A stretch of DNA of 64,000 nucleotides, taken from NCBI GenBank assembly GCA_002786025.1, contig NHNW01000031.1, forward strand, positions 396,798 through 460,797, read 5' to 3'. Positions 30,131-40,775 of the stretch are shown piece after piece. The notes under the pieces were generated by a model. The model saw only the letters and a program-made list of their open reading frames with translations, was not told the origin of the DNA and did not search any database. Every line of letters begins with the position of its first letter. The stretch's first letter is position 1. This DNA comes from Zasmidium citrigriseum. Taxonomy: Eukaryota; Ascomycota; Dothideomycetes; Mycosphaerellales; Mycosphaerellaceae. The translations under genes were made by a program, and so were the position numbers.

Positions 30131-31910
30131 TCAAAGCTTCATGCCGAGCACCTGGTGCACTCTCAGCGCCTGCCGAATGCTCAAGTCAAGCATGATCTCT
30201 TCACTTCCACCAGGAATTGCGTATGCGCGGACATCTCTGTACAGTCTCTCGATCTTGGCTCCCTGACCACCTCTGCTGTAGCTGAGACCGCCAAAGATCT
30301 GAGATGCTTCTCGTGCGCAGAACTCGAAAGTAGTTGTGGCCTGGGCCTTGAGACCGGCAATGGCGCCGCCGAGCTTCAACATAGCTTCGGTCTCGTTCAT
30401 CTTCTGGGCCTGGTAGATGAGGGACTCCATCCATGAGTATGATGCCTCGATCTGGCGTGCCATGTGTGCGAGCTTCAATCGGATGACGGGATGTTCGATG
30501 AGTTTCTGGCCGAATGTTCGTCGCTTGTGGGCGTACTTCATGCTCTCTTCGTAGCAGACTCGGCTGAATCGGATGCACTGGATAATGATACCGATACGCT
30601 CGTGGTTGAAGTTGGTCTAGAAACAGTATCAGTAGATGTCTTCAAAGAGATGCTGGTTTGAGTAGTACTCACCATAATGACCTTGAAGCCCTGGTTCTCC
30701 TTGCCGATCAAGTTCTCAACCGGGACCTTCACGTCTTCGAAGGTAACGTAGGTTGTACCGGAGCTCCAGACACCCTGGCAGTCCATGCGGCGAGTGCTGA
30801 CACCCTCGAACTCACGCTCGATGAGAAGGACAGAGACACCGTTCATGCCCTCGCCACCCGTTCGCACAGCGGTGGTGAAGTAGTCGCACCAGATACCGTT
30901 GGTAATCCACTTCTTCTCGCCATTGACGATGTAGTGCTTGCCATCCTCAGTAAGCTTAGCCTCGCAGGTCAAGTTCGCCACATCGGAACCAGCATCTGGC
31001 TCAGTGATGGCCAAGCAGATACGCTTGTCACCGTTGAGAATACCAGGCATGATGCGGTCAACAAGAGCCTTCTTGCCATGCTTCACAACTGGCGGGCCAC
31101 CAATGCCGAAGCCACCGATTACATTCCACACGAAACCACCAGATCCGGCACGAGACAGCTCATCAGTGAGCAGCATCTCGTGGAACAGATCCCACTTCTC
31201 AGCTGGCACAGACTTGACCACATGGTTCGTGAGATGCGTGGGCCACTTGTGCAGACCCATAAGACCGGCGAGATATCCACGCTCGCCCATTTGCTTGTAG
31301 ATGCTGTCTGGGACCTTCTTGGCCTCGTCCCACTCGGTGACATTCTGCATGATCTCGTCCTCAACCCACTGTCGTACCTCGGCGCGGAGATCTGCGTGCG
31401 TCTGGTTGAAGTATGGGGTGTGATAGCTCTGGTACCAGGATGGATCTGCGTATGGGACCATATCGCCGAACTGGTCCATTGCCTCTGCCTCTTCCTCTGC
31501 ACCGGGGCCTGCGACGGGTGCGACAACGCCCGACTCGGCTTGTGGCACGACCTTCTCCTTCTTTTCCTGGGCTGGCGGTGATGGTGGAGGCGTAGGGGCT
31601 TGCGCGGGAGCGGGCTTGCTATCTAGGGAGCCGACTTGCAGCTTGCTCTGGTACTTCTTGAGGATGCCCTCATTGTGGTACTTCCAGAACTGCTTGCTGG
31701 CATCTTTGCCGGCGACTCGCTGAAGGACTGTATGGCAGCAGTTAGCGACTCGAGTCTTCCGCTGACTTCCCGGCGTTGCCTACTCTTCTTGCCGCCAGGA
31801 TGCTCGTCCTGGAACGTAGTAAGATCGTAGACATCTTGGTCGACGATGATGTAGAGGTCGTCGGGCTTCTTGTGAGCCGCGACCTCTTCGGCCTTGAAAA
31901 CCTTAGACAT
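30131..31910 (-). CDS. Cytochrome b5 - acyl-CoA dehydrogenase fusion
   Basis: A 555-residue two-domain flavoprotein from exons 31910-31784, 31727-30673 and 30616-30131. Residues 1-75 form a cytochrome b5 domain with the heme ligands His37 (HPGG) and His60. A Pro/Ala/Lys-rich linker (about 85-125) leads to a full acyl-CoA dehydrogenase: the N-terminal helical region, the FAD-contact segment ICLAITEPDAGSDVANLTC, the WITNG strand, and the C-terminal block with YAIPGGSEEIMLDLSIRQA. The fusion is a known fungal architecture. Electrons may pass from the flavin to heme rather than to ETF; that is inference. No obvious presequence or peroxisomal targeting signal, so location is open. Confidence 0.9.
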
Positions 31911-33094
31911 AGTGACTGCTGCTAGTAGACGGTGAATAGACAAGTGAGAGAGATAGAGAGTCGGTGATCGAGGACAAAGAAAGGCGCGGGGACAGCAGCG
32001 AAACAAAAGGGATCAGAATGTCAGACTTAGCTTATTATGCCGGCACGAAACGCAATCCACCTGCACACTCGCTTTGACATGTGAAAGAGGTACTTGGGCC
32101 GAGATTCTGCGCTGTGACCCGGGACTGGGATCGCGTTGTCGAGCCGCATGGCGCGGTCAAGTGATCTTGCCGGAGTGTAATACGGGGAAAGGACGACGGC
32201 GATTGGCTGGACAGGCTGCAGGACAGCCTGGAGCCTCGGCTCGATCGTCATCGTTTTCACATGCCAGCGCGCGCCGAACATGGCCCTTGGCCGATGTTGG
32301 TCCTGTGATGGCCTACGGGACGACCACCCGGATTGAGCGAGACAGGACCTTTATATGCATTTGCCTTCGACACCGTCTGGGGTCTGGGGCATTGACATAT
32401 GGGGAAGGCATTGGGGAGATGCCGCGTGCGAGAAAATATTTGGCAGGGCTAATCCCATCGATGGAGATGGACTTTGATGGCCACAGACATCAGCGACCAT
32501 ATGTGCTGTGAGATGGCCTGCCTGTGAGAGCCTGCATCTCCTCCGAACACAATTGAAACGAGGATTCGCGATCGGCCAATCGCCCAACGAGGCATTACCA
32601 CCGCTCGGGAAGTCCTCGACAAGGCCCACGGAAGAAGCGGTGGAAGACGGTGAACTTGGTGCGAAGGAGCAGCTAGAACGAATTCGCTCATATACGTCTT
32701 CAAGAGCTGGATCACAAGCAAGAGCGACATGCCGGGCCAGTTTGGCCTTGAAGAACGACGTCTCGTCGAGACAGAGCCAGGAGATGGAATAAGTCAAGAG
32801 AGTGAGCGGATTGAGAAGACATCGTGATATTGTGTCTCACCAAACTCCTCTTTCTGCAGTTCTGCTACACATGTCTCTACCAAGCACCAATTTCGTATTA
32901 CAATTCCTTTCCTCCAAGCAAAAGCACCAGCAGATCTTAAAGTTCAGCAGTGACGAGCTCGTCTCGAGCTCTTGACATCAGTTCCTTCCATCCGTACCTC
33001 ACCAACATCAAAGAGAAGACAACAACATATCCAGCTCTTCTGATAACACGACCAACACCGTTCCAATTCCGAATCCCCATCCCTTGTATTGATC
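31911..33094. other. Divergent region, no gene seen
   Basis: 1.2 kb between the dehydrogenase (-) and cupin (+) starts. Short overlapping frames with no domain. Confidence 0.5.
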
Positions 33095-33545
33095 ATGCCA
33101 AACGAACAGAAACCCGTCCTCCACACTCCCGCCTCCTCCCTCAAAGTCAGCGGCGGGCAAACCGAAGGCATGATCCGGCAAAACGCCATCGTCAACGTCT
33201 GCGACGACATCTGTGCCTCAAGAATGATAGCCAAACCGCATACTGCATCGGCAATTCATCACCATGGCGAGGAGAACACGATTGTGTTTGCTTTTTCGGG
33301 GCATGGGACGATTGTCAGTGAGGGTGGGAAGAAGAGACAGGACCTTTCTCCTGGAGAGTATGCCATATCTGAGAACGTAGAGTGATTAAATGTGTGTTAC
33401 TGATTGAAACTCTAGCTATGCGTTGATACCAGCTTATGCTGAGCACCAAGAAGTCAATGACTCGGATGAAGATGTAGTATGGGCCATTGTCCGAAGTGGC
33501 AAGGAGCCTATTGTGGTCAATCTGGAAGGATGGGGAACGAGTTGA
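33095..33545 (+). CDS. Small single-domain cupin
   Basis: A 130-residue cupin from exons 33095-33357 and 33416-33545. Removing the 58-base GT-AG intron joins the second cupin motif as LSPGDYALIPAYAEHQEVN, which confirms the splice. The first motif is AIHHHGEENTIVFAFSG, giving metal ligands His55-His57, Glu59/Glu60 and His98. The sheet continues VVWAIVRSGKEPIVVNLEGWG. The residues needed to hold a divalent metal are present, so it may be an oxygenase or isomerase, but nothing in the sequence names the substrate. No signal peptide; probably cytosolic. Confidence 0.85.
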
Positions 33546-33768
33546 ACAACATACTTGATTTGGGATATCAAAGGCTGCCGAATCTTACATACGAGATGCT
33601 CATTCTATCAATTGCGTGTATACCATGCAGCAAAAGCGAATCCTCCCGAACGAACCATCTGCCCATGGGTATCTTATTCTGACTTTCAAATTGCTTCCAA
33701 CGCTTCAACGCCATGCTCGTCTGTACATTCATCGTCGATCGACGTTTCTCTCACGAAAGAGACTTCGC

Positions 33769-35943
33769 TCAATCTTGCCGTCGTTTCTTGAGCTTCAACG
33801 TAAAATCCCGGTCAGCACTGGACATGTGCAAGCTATTCCACGTCCGCTTCCCCTCGGGAGAGCCAGGCGTGGGCGGTCCAGAAGATTCGTTCCCCCAGAA
33901 CGCCTTCTTCGTAATGCTAGGAGACGTGGGCTGCGAACGAAAGATCCGCATTCGCTCGTGTTCCAATGCCAGCCTTTCAGCCTCGTCTTCTTCGTCTGAC
34001 TTATCACTTTCGTCGCCGTCTTCGTCCTCGTATGAAGTAGGCGGGGACGAGTGTCCAGATCTCGCTTCGTCCGAAGAAGACACCAGTTGCTCGGGTACCT
34101 GGAGTGCCGCAACAGCGTGTGGCTGTGGCGGTTGTAGGAAAGGTTCGACCATCGACTTGACTGTGCGATGCGCTGATACATTCGCCCTGCCACGGGGCAA
34201 TCGAGGGCTGATGGCAAGGCCAAGGTTCGCAGATCCACTGCTCTTGCTACGCAACAAGGCCACCCCACGCTCAGATCTCGTGGACGAGACGTTTCGTCGT
34301 GACCTGACCCTGGTAGGTTGCTGACCGACTTGAATGGCTTGAATGTCCTTGATCCCGCGATCGAGAGCAAGTTCGATGTCAACAGAGATCTTGATGCGAC
34401 TGATCTTGGGATAAGTAGCCCTCTCGCCCGCTTTAGTAGCCAGCTCCATAAACTTGTAATCCGGGTTGGCCAGGATTTTCATGACGTTGACCCATCCTAT
34501 GTCAGGTAGGATGGTAACGTCGCCGTCATATTTTTGACTGAGGACTGCGTGGGCTGCTTTGATAGCGAATCCATCGTATCCATGCTTCATCATGCCATCA
34601 AGGAAGAAAATCGAATTCGATCTCGCCAGCCGCATGGCCTTTCGCAAGGTGGTCGGTTGCTGTCCCTCGTGAGGTAAGAACATCGAAACGTGCGGATTCA
34701 CTTGTGAGGCGATGAAGTTGTTGATGTTGAAAAGGCGCTCCAGGATCTGGGACGGAACGTCTCCTTCAATCGATCCGTCGATCCAGCGATGATCTCCATG
34801 GACTGACTCTAGCTGCTGGGTATCTGGATTCTTCTGCTTAAGCCCGGGAGGTCTGAAGACAAAGGGCAAAGCACAGGAAGAAGCCACTGCGCTCCATATT
34901 ACAACGTTGGGCGAGGTCTTGTAGTTCAGTAGCCGCGGCAGATGATGCTTGTCGCGAGTCGAAACGTGGATGTTGAGGACCATACCCGTCATGTTGTACG
35001 CCTCCTTGAACGTCATATCCCCAAGCAGACTCCGCATGACACGGCAAAGATTGGCAATGTCGAAGGCCGGCTCGCCCTTGAGGATGTTGTTGGCCATTCC
35101 CGCGACTCCTTGCAGTTCGTTGACGCCTTGGAATACGTTCAAGTCGCCGTTGACGAGCTCGTCCAGTTTGTCCAGAATGGCCTTACCCTTCTGCGTGCAG
35201 AGCACAGCACCGACAATGCTTCCGGCAGACGATCCACAGACCACTCTCGGTAGTAGATTCTCCTGTAAAAGAGCCTTGACAACTCCAATATGGATCATGC
35301 CCAGAGTTCCACCACCAGACAACATCAAGGCGCTGTTGCCAAAGGACTGTCTTGCAAGCTTCATCATTGACAGATAGCTGTCGACCGTGGCCGCGTCGGC
35401 AGTCTCGCAGTACTTGCAGATCTCCTCTATTGTGTACTTGACCACGTCGGTATACTCCTCGATCAAATGTTTCGTTCCCACGTTGCAATGTTGGTAGAGA
35501 TGGACGTGGCACATTCCTCCCAGATCCCTCTTAAGTGATGTGCGGATCAGATGTACCATTTCATCGATGTCCCTTCTGCCGATGGCGTCTTTGAGCTTGT
35601 CCAATCGTCTCCTCAAAAGCGTCATGTCGCAATCGTTTGACTCCTCCACGAACTTCCAATTCGTGGTGCCCTGAAGAATGTCCAACCGCTCCGCTGACTG
35701 CCTCCATTCTGCATAACTTTTCGCGTTGTACATTCGGATGCGAAGCTCTTGCTCTTGATCGACTTCGTCCTTGACTTGTCCAGTCCACGTACGTTTGAGA
35801 CTATTGGCGGTCTTGAGGACGGCGTTCGCGGGAGATGTCTTGCTCGGCATCGAAGTCCCGAAGGTCATGCAGGACATCTTCCTCCATAACTCATCGCCCT
35901 GCTCTCTCCTCCCGCTGTCACCGCGTCGTGCGAGGCTCGTCAT
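33769..35943 (-). CDS. Patatin-like triacylglycerol lipase / phospholipase
   Basis: An intronless 724-residue patatin-family acyl hydrolase. The oxyanion loop GGGTLGMIHIG is near residue 208, the nucleophile elbow GSSAGS near 237, and the catalytic Asp in the WIDGSIEGD segment near 388. The N-terminal helical region (YAEWRQSAERLDILQG, LDKLKDAIGRRD) and the C-terminal acidic, Ser-rich tail fit the Tgl3/4/5-type lipases of lipid droplets, which hydrolyse triacylglycerol. The frame is open above 35,943 only from a GTG, so the ATG before TSLARRG is taken as start; a spliced 5' exon cannot be excluded. Confidence 0.85.
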   Translation of the reverse strand: MTSLARRGDSGRREQGDELWRKMSCMTFGTSMPSKTSPANAVLKTANSLKRTWTGQVKDEVDQEQELRIRMYNAKSYAEWRQSAERLDILQGTTNWKFVEESNDCDMTLLRRRLDKLKDAIGRRDIDEMVHLIRTSLKRDLGGMCHVHLYQHCNVGTKHLIEEYTDVVKYTIEEICKYCETADAATVDSYLSMMKLARQSFGNSALMLSGGGTLGMIHIGVVKALLQENLLPRVVCGSSAGSIVGAVLCTQKGKAILDKLDELVNGDLNVFQGVNELQGVAGMANNILKGEPAFDIANLCRVMRSLLGDMTFKEAYNMTGMVLNIHVSTRDKHHLPRLLNYKTSPNVVIWSAVASSCALPFVFRPPGLKQKNPDTQQLESVHGDHRWIDGSIEGDVPSQILERLFNINNFIASQVNPHVSMFLPHEGQQPTTLRKAMRLARSNSIFFLDGMMKHGYDGFAIKAAHAVLSQKYDGDVTILPDIGWVNVMKILANPDYKFMELATKAGERATYPKISRIKISVDIELALDRGIKDIQAIQVGQQPTRVRSRRNVSSTRSERGVALLRSKSSGSANLGLAISPRLPRGRANVSAHRTVKSMVEPFLQPPQPHAVAALQVPEQLVSSSDEARSGHSSPPTSYEDEDGDESDKSDEEDEAERLALEHERMRIFRSQPTSPSITKKAFWGNESSGPPTPGSPEGKRTWNSLHMSSADRDFTLKLKKRRQD

Positions 35944-37209
35944 GTTCGCGCCTGGAATTGATATCCCCTTTCCGGGCCATGCGCAAGATGTGGTGATCGT
36001 GTGGACTTTCACATGACAGACAAGATTCGTCGGCGTGGAATGTAGATTTGTTGGTGAAGAGCAACAAGGTCTGGCAGTCTACACACGACTGCGATGGCAT
36101 AGTGCTCCTACCTAAGGAAGGCAGTCTCAATGCCGGCGGTCACAGGCTGACCGCCCACTGGCCGGTGGTCATGCGCTGGTCCACCGCTGGGCACTAGTGG
36201 GATGCCGTTGCTCTGGATGGATGGACGGACGACGCCGCGTGACGAGGTGGACGGCGACGTCAAAAGGAGACTGCCGAGAAAACAACCACCCACCCACTGC
36301 CGGGACAATGAAAGTCCAGCCCGACACCGACACCGACGACTACACCACTACATCAATAATGTCGCCACCTTCTTCTGTGTTCCAAGACCAGCCGCACACA
36401 CAGAAGCCGCACCCCTCCATCATCACATGCGCGAAACCGGAACAACGTTTTGCGTTCAGGAACTATGCCTGGCTGGGCCCGTGGCTAGCTCGCAGCTGTC
36501 GTGACACGAAGCAGCAGTAGCTTTCCGCACATTGCAGCAGATCCGCGATCTCGTTCGGGCCATGCCGTGCAGAGAACGGTGGCTGCGTGTGGTGATACAC
36601 ACTGATACACATCTGAAAGATAGAGGCGAGCTGGTGATCAGGAGGGATTCTGACACCGTCATCTGTCATCCTCTTCAGCTCGCTAACGACGGAGTCCGTA
36701 GAAGACACCACCTTCGGGAACAAGGCACAAGACAAAACGTCATGAGGCTCCCAGGTATGCGTCTTACTCCCCCCAGCCCCCGCATGAAAGCACCCATGGA
36801 GATTTCCCCATGCCCCAGCATTTATTGCGCGCGAACCTCGCCAGAGTGCAGTTGTTGCACTGCCGATGCTGCTCCCCTGCTCGCCACAAGCGAGGGGCGG
36901 ATGACCAGGCTGCTACGGGTAAATGCTCGTCTTTGCATGTGAAGAGAGCCGGGGGCGTTTCGATTGATGACATGTGCTTCATTGCCAATACTCATTACGT
37001 CCGGAGATGGCAAATTGGCGGAAGATTTCAATCGATTCAGGCTGAACTCGAATGATGAAGCAGAAGTGTCATATCATCGTCACTATATTGCATTAGTACC
37101 AGATTCCAAGATCTGGTACCAGTCCGCGAACTTCCGTCCTTCAGGACAGGGATATCATAACTCGTCAACGCTGCCATGGAAACAAACAATCCAAAAGAAC
37201 GCCCCCGCT
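35944..37209. other. Intergenic region, no gene seen
   Basis: 1.27 kb upstream of the lipase and downstream of the antiporter. Frames of 60-130 codons overlap on both strands; none carries a recognisable domain. Confidence 0.5.
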
Positions 37210-39991
37210 CTATTCCAGCCCACTGCCTCTCGCCTGGACGACAAGCAGACTAGCCTTGATACCGCTCGCAGCAAACGTATCCGCCGCCGCACCAAGACAA
37301 TCCGCACTATGCCACGCCTTCTTGAAATGCGCAACATGACGTCCCACAACGACAATGTCACCTCCATTCCTTGGATTCTGAGCGACCTCCAGCTGTGCAC
37401 GAGCGAGTGCATCATCGAGAGGATTCGAAGTCTGAACTGTGTCGAACAAGACCCGGGAGGCCAGCTCGTCGGGGAGCGACTTCTGCATGGTGGAGAAGAA
37501 TGATGCGTGCGCGCTTCCTGCTGAGCCTGTTGAGTCCGTGGTCTGCATCTTGGGTTTCTTGTTATCTGTGTGCTCTATCTCTTTGTCCGTTATCAGTTCT
37601 TGCGGTGGGGCGTGGCCGATTGTGTCGTCCGATTCGTAGTGGACGATTGTGACGGTGACTTCAGGGTTCTCGGCGAGCTGCAGTACCAAACGAAGAGCAA
37701 CTCGGTCGTCCATTCCGAGGCCGAAGTAGGGCATGAAGATGTGGTGACTCCGATCGACGTTGAGAAGCGTGGTGGTGTGGTCCCGTCCGCTGCGCATCGA
37801 GAAGCTGCTCATCGTCCTCTGCAAGGCCGGCTTTGCTTTGAGAGAGCCACTGAAGCCCTTATTGATGAACACTGCCGTGTTGCATTCCGAGGAGTCCAGT
37901 GCTTGCTGCACAAAGGCACTGTACTGATCGCTCGAGAGCTTGTTCTTGACGTTATCGTTCGACACGGTCTGCTGTTCTGAGAGCGTGCCAGTCTCACTCC
38001 ATGGGATCAATAAGAGGTCGGACGACTCTTCCACGGCCTTGTTGACGAGGGTCTCTGCAAAGCTGAACTCAGGCAGGACTGCCACCTCGCCCGACACAGA
38101 GAGGTTGAAGAGCTGGCCGAGTACACGGAAGGCGTTGAGAATCGGATCGAACGCGGAGTATTCGTCCACTTCAGACACTTTCATGACAGCCGATCCACGC
38201 TCAGTGAGTTCCACAAGTCGTACTCCATGGACTGCAACCTTTCTGTTCTTGTGCAAATCGGCCGTTTCTTCTTCATCTTGCTCCTTTGAAGGGTGTTGTT
38301 TCGGCGCCAGCTTCGTTGACTTGTCCCCCAGGAGTGACACAAAAGCCAGCAGCGTCGGCATGTTGTCGAGTCGCAGGTAAACGAGCAAGTTTCTGATCTT
38401 AGCAGATTCCGACTTCTGCACCGCGACGCTGTCGAGGTCGTTCGCTTCGTCTTCGATGGGCTTGCCAGTGTCCCAGTCGATCTCCCCTCTCTTCCAAGCC
38501 TCTAGCTTTTTCTGGTACCATTGTGGATAGATCCATTGAACAAGAGGTGTTGTGGCGAAAGTGGTGGCCAGCGCCATAACGACGAAAATGGTGAATGTCC
38601 TGACACTCAGGATCTTTGCTTGTAACCCGATGTTGAGAACGATCAGCTCGACAAGACCCTTGCAGGACATGAGGGCTCCGATAGCGAACGACTCTCTCCA
38701 GACTAGACCGTTCATTTTGGCGCCCAAAGTGCCTCCAGTAACCTTTGCAAAGAATGCGACGGCGATGACACCAATAACATAGGCCCAAGTAATGCCGTTA
38801 TCGAGAAGGCCAATATTGGTGGACAGTCCTGAAAGGGCAAAGTAGAGCGGTAAGAACAGCGCAGTGATTAGATCCTCAATCTTTTCAGTGAGCTTGATGG
38901 CGAAACCTCCCTCATGGGGACAGATCAGACCAGCCATGAACGCTCCGAAAATGGCATGGACACCAACAACAGCCGTGAAGAACGAAGATCCCAAGGCGAT
39001 CAGGAGTGTAAGTACCACTGCAGCCTGGGAAGGACCATCTTGAAGCGCTCGACTTCGCCGGAGGTACCACATGAAGGGAGGTCGGACGCCAAAGAAAAGG
39101 AACAGTCCGTAGCCCACGGTCACCAGAAGTACCCAGAGCGCTGTCAGTCCGCTTCCAGCATTGACGAGTGCCACGCAGAGGGCAAGGAGAATCCAGCCGA
39201 CGACATCGTTGCTCACGCCAGCGGATAACGTTATTACTCCGACTGGTGTATGCAGAAGTTTCAGCTCCGTCAAGATTCGACAGAGGACGGGGAAGGCCTA
39301 GAGAATGTCAGTGACTGTCTCCTTCATGAGAGAAGTGTGAGGCGTACCGTGATAGCCATGGCAATACCAATAAACAACATGTAAGTACCAAACTCAATCG
39401 GGACCGTGCCGGGCTCATTCCTAAACTCGTTGTACAGACCCCAAGCAATGGCACATCCCAAACCGAAAGGCAAGGCCATTCCTGCAGCTCCAACAGACAA
39501 GGCGACTTTCCAGTTGGCGAAGAAGAATCTCAGATCGACTTCCAGGCCTACCAAAAACAGAAAGAGCACCAGGCCTAGGTTGGCTACAAGGTTGAGGTTT
39601 GGGATCGAGGATGTTGGGAAGATGGCGTCGCTGAAGCCAGGTATCCGGCCCATGACGGAAGGGCCTAGCAAGATGCCTCCGATGACTTCTGCGATGACTC
39701 GAGGTTGCCGGATCATTGAGAGAGGCCAGTGTAGGAGACGGCAGAAAATGATGATTATGCTGGCTTGAATGATGAAGAGGACGATGGGATTCTGTGTTGA
39801 TTAGCTACACTGCAGTCTGTATTGGATTTGATTTGTATACTGACCTTTGGATCATAATGAGTGGGATTTGCTCCTTCGAGAATACCGCCCTGTGGTGTCG
39901 CTCGCATAGTACTCGTCGCCGAACTCGAGGCCACAGTCTGCGTAACCGTCTGGTTGACGATCTCCGTCACCGTCGCCGTGATGGTCGCCAT
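37210..39991 (-). CDS. KHA1: Monovalent cation/H+ antiporter, Kha1/CPA2 type
   Basis: An 892-residue membrane protein from exons 39991-39845, 39791-39348 and 39297-37210. A short, Thr-rich exon 1 precedes a Na+/H+-exchanger domain of about a dozen helices. Family marks include [52 protein letters not shown] (ion-binding Asp), [20 protein letters not shown] and [21 protein letters not shown]-terminal cytosolic region of about 400 residues looks like the tandem USP-like regulatory part of fungal and plant CHX proteins. Yeast Kha1 acts in the Golgi in K+ and pH homeostasis; the same role is expected here. Confidence 0.9.
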
Positions 39992-40775
39992 CTTGGCAGA
40001 ATCGCGATGTATCCAGCGCAGCCTGCTCGAGCCGGCGAAGAAAGAAAGAAAGGCGCAGCTCAAGTATAAGAAGTGCAGTGCAGTCGAAGGCGCTAGCTAC
40101 CTCTATCGGGAGAGGCACATGCCTCGCGAAGCCAAGCAGTCTTGACAAGGGCTGGTGAAACGCGGCGAAGAGACAAAGAGAACAAGCGTGACCTACCCTC
40201 CTGGCGGCTGAGGCTGTCTTCAATAAGACACTGCAGACAAGGATGCGAGCTGGAGCCCCATGGGCAAGCCAGCAATTGCGTGACGGTGAGAAAGACAACT
40301 GCGGTCTCGACCCAGCATTTTCTCGCTCACCCTTTCCCTTCGGCTGCCAGCCAATCATCAGGCTGCATGACCACTTCCTCCAGCTTGGCCAACGCTCGAG
40401 TTTCTTTCACGCGCAGCCGCTGCATGCATCTGATGTTGCTGCTGCCTCTTTTGTCAGTCTATTCATGTCCTGACAAGGTCACACCGCTGCCGAAGCTGCG
40501 GCGCGGTTTCTCGCGGCATGGATGCGATTGTGGCGGGCTGCACATGCACATGGGCAAGGTGCCTTGGCTGCAACGTGCCAACCACGAACACCAAGAGCTG
40601 GAAGGGCGATAGAGTTCGTTCGGCATCGGATGGGAAGACTAAACGAGTCAAACGACGCCTGACGACCACGCGCTAATTCTTAGCGTTATCGTTAGTGTCT
40701 TTTTCCTCGTGATAGAGTCCTACTAGTGACCTTTTTCTCTAGCGTACGTTTTAGCGTGAGCAATATTATGCAGCT
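39992..40775. other. Intergenic region
   Basis: 784 bases holding the antiporter promoter and the GH92 3' end; no gene seen. Confidence 0.5.

Noticed and set aside
32351..32797. 148-codon minus-strand frame upstream of the dehydrogenase
   Set aside because: Cys/His/Ser-rich with no domain; typical of chance frames in this GC-balanced intergenic DNA.
33358..33415. Alternative cupin splice using a donor at about 33,382 (34-base intron)
   Set aside because: It keeps frame but the intron would be too short and it breaks the PGDYALIPA motif; the donor at 33,358 restores it.
35944..36012. N-terminal extension of the patatin lipase
   Set aside because: Opens at a GTG (36,012) and has no upstream ATG in frame, so the ATG at 35,943 is preferred.
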